Source: Rhodospirillaceae bacterium (GTDB lineage: Bacteria > Pseudomonadota > Alphaproteobacteria > UBA8366 > GCA-2717185). From it: 10,205 nt of DNA. The stretch lies in the NCBI GenBank assembly GCA_028817685.1, contig JAPPPC010000799.1, positions 1-10,205 of the forward strand, written 5' to 3'. Below, one piece after another: positions 6,913-10,205 of the stretch (within the stretch, counting starts at the first letter, position 1; each line of letters starts with the position of its first letter). The notes beneath the pieces are model-generated. The model was not told where the DNA came from. It saw only the letters and a program-made list of their open reading frames with translations, and made no database searches. A program made the position numbers and the translations under genes.

Positions 6913-7904
6913 AGCAATCCCAGGGTCGCGGCCCGCTCACCCCGCGACACGGTCGAGAGGGTGGTGGTGCGCACGAAGACGCCGTCCTCCGGCGCGACGA
7001 TGGTCTCCACCTCATCACCATAGATGTCGACGATGGAGCACAGCGTGTCGCCGGCCTTCACCAGATCACCCAGCTTCTTGCGGTTCAGCAGCAGACCGCC
7101 GCGCTGCGCCCGCAGGCCGAGGAACTCGCGCATGACATAGGTCTGGTCCGCTGGCGCCGGGTCGCCGTCGATCATGTCGAGCCACTTCATGACGTTACGG
7201 ATATAGGTCGCACCGTCGTCGATCACGTCCTCTTCGAGCCGGCCACCCTCGCCGGTCTCGAAGGTGAAGGCGGGGACACCCGCACGTGTCGCCTCGACGC
7301 AGAGGATGCCGTCGGCGACGTAGAAGCCGCTGTCGGTGCGCATGATCCAGCCGCTGCCGAACGCGTGCGCCATTTCCTCGGCCTTGGCGTGGGTCTCGCC
7401 CAGGTTGGGATGCGGCAGGATCGCGATCGGGACGTAGCGGCCGCCGCGCGTCGGCGTGTGGATATCGACCGCCCAGTCGCACTCTTTGATCATGTCGAAC
7501 AGGGTCGCGGCGAGTATCTGCGCCAGATTGCCGTCCGAATCGCCGGGGAAGCAGGCCCAGGCGTCGGCCGGCGCCTGGTCGAGCGGCGACTTCATGAATT
7601 GCGAGATCGGCAGCCGGTGGTCGGCGTGGAAGGAGAGCGGGTGCTGCACCGGCACGCAGACGATGCTGCCGTGCAGCACCGTGGGATCGATATCGGCCAG
7701 GGCGCGGAACAGGATCGCGACGCCGTCTACCTCGTCGCCATGTATCGCCGCGCCGAGATAGAGTTTCGGGCCCGGCTGGCCGCCATGGATGATGTCGAGC
7801 GGGATGCGCACCTTGGTGCCGTCCGCCAGCTCGACCAGCTCGATCTCGTGCCGACGGCGGGTGCCGGGCGCGACGGAAAGTCCCGCGACCTCCAGATTGT
7901 CCAT
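6909..7904 (-). CDS. Succinylglutamate desuccinylase / aspartoacylase (AstE/AspA, DoeB-like) family deacylase
   Basis: 331 residues. The family is zinc carboxypeptidase-like and removes acyl groups from N-acyl amino acids (N-acetylaspartate, N-succinylglutamate, or N-acetyl-diaminobutyrate in the case of DoeB). Seen: AAIHGDEVDG giving zinc ligands H55 and E58, DIHTP giving H149, and FETGEGG with E216 as the likely catalytic Glu. The C-terminal third (about 265-330) resembles a biotinyl/lipoyl-like sandwich: KLGDLVKAGDTLCSIVD, then APEDGVFVR. This two-part layout is common in bacterial members. The ATG at 7904 has a strong GGGAGG four bases upstream. It is the first gene of the leftward operon and overlaps the M20 gene by four bases. 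No ectoine hydrolase (DoeA) accompanies it, so an ectoine role is unsupported. Family assignment firm. Confidence 0.92.
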   Translation of the reverse strand: MDNLEVAGLSVAPGTRRRHEIELVELADGTKVRIPLDIIHGGQPGPKLYLGAAIHGDEVDGVAILFRALADIDPTVLHGSIVCVPVQHPLSFHADHRLPISQFMKSPLDQAPADAWACFPGDSDGNLAQILAATLFDMIKECDWAVDIHTPTRGGRYVPIAILPHPNLGETHAKAEEMAHAFGSGWIMRTDSGFYVADGILCVEATRAGVPAFTFETGEGGRLEEDVIDDGATYIRNVMKWLDMIDGDPAPADQTYVMREFLGLRAQRGGLLLNRKKLGDLVKAGDTLCSIVDIYGDEVETIVAPEDGVFVRTTTLSTVSRGERAATLGLL

Positions 7905-7943
7905 AAGCCCTCCCTATCTTCGACCGGTATGGGCGTTGTTATC

Positions 7944-8102
7944 TCACCAAGGCACCGGTTGATGAGGTCCATCACCCTCGAGGCACAGCGCGCGACCAGT
8001 GACGAAACCAGCCAAGAATTCCGAGCTGCTGCGGGCAAACCATCTCTTTTCCCCCGCGTATTGCTTACGGTACTCGAAGCGCCAAATCTCTCGCAATGGC
8101 AT
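7944..8102 (-). CDS. Possible small ORF (52 residues) ahead of the deacylase operon
   Basis: In the 246-bp divergent gap, the minus strand can encode a 52-residue, aromatic- and charge-rich peptide beginning MPLREIWRFEYRKQYAGEKRW and ending GPHQPVPW, 39 bp before the deacylase start. Its composition looks more protein-like than most shadows. However, no clear ribosome site precedes the ATG and I recognise no family. It could be a small gene, the remnant of one, or chance. The gap must also hold promoters for both flanking genes; I see no convincing -35/-10 pair on either strand. Confidence 0.2.
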   Translation of the reverse strand: MPLREIWRFEYRKQYAGEKRWFARSSSEFLAGFVTGRALCLEGDGPHQPVPW

Positions 8103-8150
8103 GCCGTCGTGGTGGTAAGGTTGCGAAGATGTAAACGAGGGGAATTTGAG

Positions 8151-8993
8151 ATGAACCGGGTTCCGATCCGGCCCATTACTGACGAAGACGTTGCAACCTA
8201 TGCCGCAGACGGAGTCGTGTGCCTGCGCCAGTTGGTCGACCTGGATTGGCTTGCTTATCTGCGCGACGCGGTCGAAGCGGATTTGGCCGCGCCCGGCGCG
8301 TTGCACAACGACATCACCCGCGACGGGTCGGGGTCGTTCCGCAGCGACACTTTCGTTTGGGCCAATATTCCCGCCTTCCGGAAATTCATGACCGACTCGC
8401 CGGCGACGCAGGCCATCGCGGCTATCATGGGGTCGGAGAAAGTCAATCTGCTGTTCGATCAGATCCTGTCCAAGGAACCGGCGACCAGTACGGAGACCAT
8501 GTGGCATCACGACGCGACCTACTGGCCGGTGCTGGGCGACCAGATCTGCACAATGTGGCTGGCGCTCGATCCGGTGACGGCCGCAAACGGGGCGGTGGAA
8601 TATGTGAAGGGGTCGCATCGCTGGGGCCAGCGCTTCAAGGCCAAGGCCTTCGTCGGTGATGGCCGCTACAAGGAGGATTTGCCGGAGGTGCCGGATATCG
8701 GCGCCGAGCGCGATAAGCACGACATCGTGCATTTCGAACTGGAGCCGGGCGATTGCGTGATCCATCACGGCTTGCTGGTGCATGGCGCGTTGGGGAACGG
8801 GACGCCGGACAGGCGCCGGCGCGGTTACGTTACCCGCTGGTGTGGCGACGACGTCACCTATTACCCGCGGCCGGATATCCAGCGCATGCTGTACGACCCG
8901 GATATCGCGCCGGGCGGACCGATCGACTGCCGGCTGTTTCCTGTGCTGTGGCCAAGGCCCGGGAGTCTCGGAGACCCGTTGCCACCAGTATGA
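8151..8993 (+). CDS. Phytanoyl-CoA dioxygenase (PhyH) family Fe(II)/2-oxoglutarate oxygenase
   Basis: 280 residues. PhyH enzymes couple oxidative decarboxylation of 2-oxoglutarate to hydroxylation of a substrate; bacterial members act on varied small metabolites. Seen: the iron-binding H119-x-D121 in MWHHDATYW, the distal His in LLVHGALGNG (H211), and an Arg-rich stretch PDRRRRGYVTRW holding the likely 2-oxoglutarate-binding Arg about 11 residues later. NGAVEYVKGSHRWG and the CGDDVTYYPRP tail are typical of the family. The ATG at 8151 is chosen because GAGGGGA lies about seven bases before it; the frame is open far upstream only as a shadow of the minus-strand operon. Transcribed divergently from the deacylase operon. 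It lacks the fused or neighbouring genes that would make it EctD-like. A role beside the Rieske enzyme in modifying the same compound is inference. Confidence 0.92.
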   Translation: MNRVPIRPITDEDVATYAADGVVCLRQLVDLDWLAYLRDAVEADLAAPGALHNDITRDGSGSFRSDTFVWANIPAFRKFMTDSPATQAIAAIMGSEKVNLLFDQILSKEPATSTETMWHHDATYWPVLGDQICTMWLALDPVTAANGAVEYVKGSHRWGQRFKAKAFVGDGRYKEDLPEVPDIGAERDKHDIVHFELEPGDCVIHHGLLVHGALGNGTPDRRRRGYVTRWCGDDVTYYPRPDIQRMLYDPDIAPGGPIDCRLFPVLWPRPGSLGDPLPPV

Positions 8994-9047
8994 AACGCGT
9001 TGCCGCATAGAGAAGCGCACGGTGCACTGCATTTTTTCGGACGCGGA

Positions 9048-9117
9048 AATTTTTGGCCGGCCGATCGTCCTCTCACCTTTCCCTCTTCCCGTGAGAGGGG
9101 CACGCGCTGCAAAAATT
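9048..9117. repeat. Nested inverted repeat (possible phyH-like terminator or dispersed repeat)
   Basis: Outer arms AATTTTTG (9048-9055) and CAAAAATT (9110-9117) are exact complements. Inside them CCTCTCAC (9069-9076) pairs exactly with GTGAGAGG (9091-9098) around a 14-base pyrimidine loop. It lies 55 bp past the dioxygenase stop. The inner hairpin lacks an immediate T-run, so classical termination is uncertain. The CTCTCAC...CCCTC...GTGAGAGGGG style resembles dispersed palindromic repeats seen between genes in proteobacteria. Confidence 0.5.
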
Positions 9118-9260
9118 CGCCATGGAAACCGCCGGGCGGGCGCATTGACAACTGATGGCGTCTTTCCGTGGTCGCACAGTCGGTTAAACATCAACATCGA
9201 TGGACCTGAATCCGCGTCGCTGCGACGGATTTTCTCCTGCGCTGGGGGCGGCACGATCCA

Positions 9261-9288
9261 TTGACGCCTCCCTGCACTATCCTTAGCT
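9261..9288 (+). promoter_or_regulatory. Weak candidate promoter for selA
   Basis: TTGACG (9261-9266) matches the -35 consensus well. The best-spaced -10, TTAGCT (9283-9288, 16-base spacer), is poor. Transcription from it would begin at or next to the selA ATG at 9297, giving a nearly leaderless message. That would fit the absence of a ribosome site. Weak evidence. Confidence 0.2.
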
Positions 9289-9296
9289 TCCGCCCC

Positions 9297-10205
9297 ATGA
9301 TCCAAGAGGCGACAAATCCGCAGGCGGCGATACCGTCGGTTGACAAGATGCTGCGCGCTCCGTCATTGGCGGACGCGTTGGAGGCGCACGGCCGGCCGGC
9401 AGTGACCGACGCGGTGCGGACCGTTCTGGCGTCGCTGCGGCGCGGGTTGATGGCAGGCGAGCCTGTCGAAACCGAGGATGCAGCCATTGCGGCGCGGGTC
9501 TCCGCGGTGCTGGCGGCGTTGGCGCAGCCATCGCTGGTTCGTGTATTCAACCTGACGGGCACGGTGCTGCACACCAATTTGGGGCGTGCGCCGCTGCCGC
9601 AGACGGCGATCGAGGCGATGGTCGCGGCTGCGGGCGCCTGCAATCTGGAATACGATCTAGACAAGGGCGCGCGGGGCGACCGCGATTCCCATCTGGAACC
9701 TCTGTTGCACAGGCTGACCGGTGCGGAGGCGGCCACCGTCGTGAACAACAACGCGGCGGCCGTGCTGTTGGTGCTCAATGCCCTGGCACAAGACCGCTCC
9801 GTTCTGGTGTCGCGCGGCGAGTTGATCGAGATCGGCGGCGCTTTCCGTATTCCCGACATCATGGCCCGCGCCGGATGCCGTCTGCACGAAGTGGGTACGA
9901 CCAACCGGACGCATCTCAGAGATTTCGCCGGCGGTATAGGCGAGGACACGGCGCTGCTGATGAAGGTGCATGCTAGCAACTACGAGATCCAGGGCTTCAC
10001 GGCAGCGCCGGCAGAAGCCGATCTGGCCAAACTGGCGCATGAAAATGATCTGCCTTTCGTCGTCGATTTAGGCAGCGGGGCGCTGGCCGATCTCGCCGAG
10101 TATGGTTTGCCACACGAGCGGACGCCCGCCGAAACCCTGGCCGACGGGGCGGATGTCGTCACCTTCAGCGGTGACAAGCTGCTGGGCGGCCCGCAGGCGG
10201 GGTTG
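9297..10205 (+). CDS. selA: L-seryl-tRNA(Sec) selenium transferase SelA (N-terminal part, cut by window end)
   Basis: SelA is a PLP enzyme that converts seryl-tRNA(Sec) to selenocysteinyl-tRNA(Sec) using selenophosphate, in the cytoplasm as a large ring oligomer. The window holds the first 303 codons, about two thirds of the usual 460-470. Seen: the N-terminal tRNA-binding region with IPSVDKMLR (12-20), LTGTVLHTNLGRAPLP (86-101), NNNAAAVLL (150-158), SRGELIEIGGAFRIPDIM (172-189), EVGTTNRTH (198-206), DLGSGAL (257-263) and the PLP lysine K294 in SGDKLLGGPQAG (E. coli K295). The ATG at 9297 is chosen because homologues start shortly before PSVD; no Shine-Dalgarno sequence precedes it. Its presence implies the organism makes selenoproteins; selB would be expected just beyond the window. 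Functionally unrelated to the catabolic genes on its left. Confidence 0.96.
   Translation, partial: MIQEATNPQAAIPSVDKMLRAPSLADALEAHGRPAVTDAVRTVLASLRRGLMAGEPVETEDAAIAARVSAVLAALAQPSLVRVFNLTGTVLHTNLGRAPLPQTAIEAMVAAAGACNLEYDLDKGARGDRDSHLEPLLHRLTGAEAATVVNNNAAAVLLVLNALAQDRSVLVSRGELIEIGGAFRIPDIMARAGCRLHEVGTTNRTHLRDFAGGIGEDTALLMKVHASNYEIQGFTAAPAEADLAKLAHENDLPFVVDLGSGALADLAEYGLPHERTPAETLADGADVVTFSGDKLLGGPQAGL

Larger units (their letters stand above)
8994..9296. other. Intergenic region between phyH-like gene and selA
   Basis: 303 bp without a convincing gene; the short open frames here lack family features and ribosome sites. It contains the nested inverted repeat at 9048-9117, T-rich patches at 9031-9037 and 9050-9054, and just before selA a TTGACG (9261-9266) followed after 16 bases by TTAGCT (9283-9288), a weak promoter candidate. 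No tRNA or riboswitch fold is apparent. Confidence 0.6.

Noticed and set aside
5603..7021. Long minus-strand open frame upstream of the intact GGT-like gene, giving an apparent fusion of about 1008 residues
   Set aside because: The extra N-terminus is Arg/Pro-rich out-of-frame translation of the M20 gene. The true start is the ATG at 5602 with its own ribosome site.
6792..8150. Long plus-strand extension ahead of the PhyH-family protein
   Set aside because: It is antisense to the deacylase and M20 genes, shows no family motifs, and ATG 8151 has a clear ribosome site and the normal family length.
6909..8993. Ectoine/hydroxyectoine degradation or synthesis cluster (DoeB-like deacylase plus PhyH)
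   Set aside because: No ectoine hydrolase, diaminobutyrate aminotransferase, transporter or EnuR-type regulator is present, and the PhyH protein shows nothing specific to EctD.
9191..9979. 262-residue minus-strand open frame
   Set aside because: Ser/Arg/Ala-rich shadow opposite selA, which has unmistakable motifs.

Overview
The window is GC-rich, tightly packed bacterial DNA with purine-rich ribosome sites and start or stop overlaps. The mix of genes (a single-component Rieske oxygenase, a NadX-type aspartate dehydrogenase, gamma-glutamyltransferase-like hydrolases, a PhyH dioxygenase and selA) suggests a proteobacterium, most likely an alphaproteobacterium with broad amino-acid catabolism. 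That placement is inference; there is no rRNA or other marker gene.

Layout. Bases 1-134 hold the last codons of a possible rightward gene and a strong rightward intrinsic terminator. A leftward pair follows (small Trp-rich protein 1505-1242, then Rieske oxygenase 1157-135). Divergent from it is an aspartate-dehydrogenase-like gene (to 2388), which meets, stop codon over stop codon, the end of a leftward four-gene operon. In transcription order the operon is an AstE/aspartoacylase-like deacylase (7904-6909), an M20 metallohydrolase (6912-5665, GTGA overlap), a gamma-glutamyltransferase-family Ntn-hydrolase (5602-3995) and a tandem paralogue (3995-2385, TGATG overlap). The paralogue is interrupted by one in-frame TAA. 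To the right, a PhyH-type Fe(II)/2-oxoglutarate dioxygenase gene (8151-8993) runs rightward, then a 303-bp gap with a nested inverted repeat, then the first 303 codons of selA, cut by the window edge.

How the genes may work together (inference). Three kinds of amide- or acyl-cleaving hydrolase, an amino-acid dehydrogenase and two non-haem iron oxygenases look like a catabolic island for a conjugated (N-acyl or peptide-like) amino-acid derivative. The oxygenases would hydroxylate or demethylate, the hydrolases would release the amino acid, and the dehydrogenase would deaminate it. The substrate cannot be read from the sequence. No transporter, regulator or Rieske reductase lies in the window. 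selA is a separate selenocysteine-synthesis function.

Most notable: several members depart from the textbook active sites of their families. Both GGT-like proteins lack the usual glutamyl-binding residues. The aspartate-dehydrogenase-like protein has Gly where the family catalytic His is expected, and its best-supported start codon is ATC. The M20 enzyme has Gly where the last metal-binding His is usually found. Together these suggest either a catabolic set with changed specificity or a partly decaying locus; the family-residue comparisons are from memory and need an alignment.
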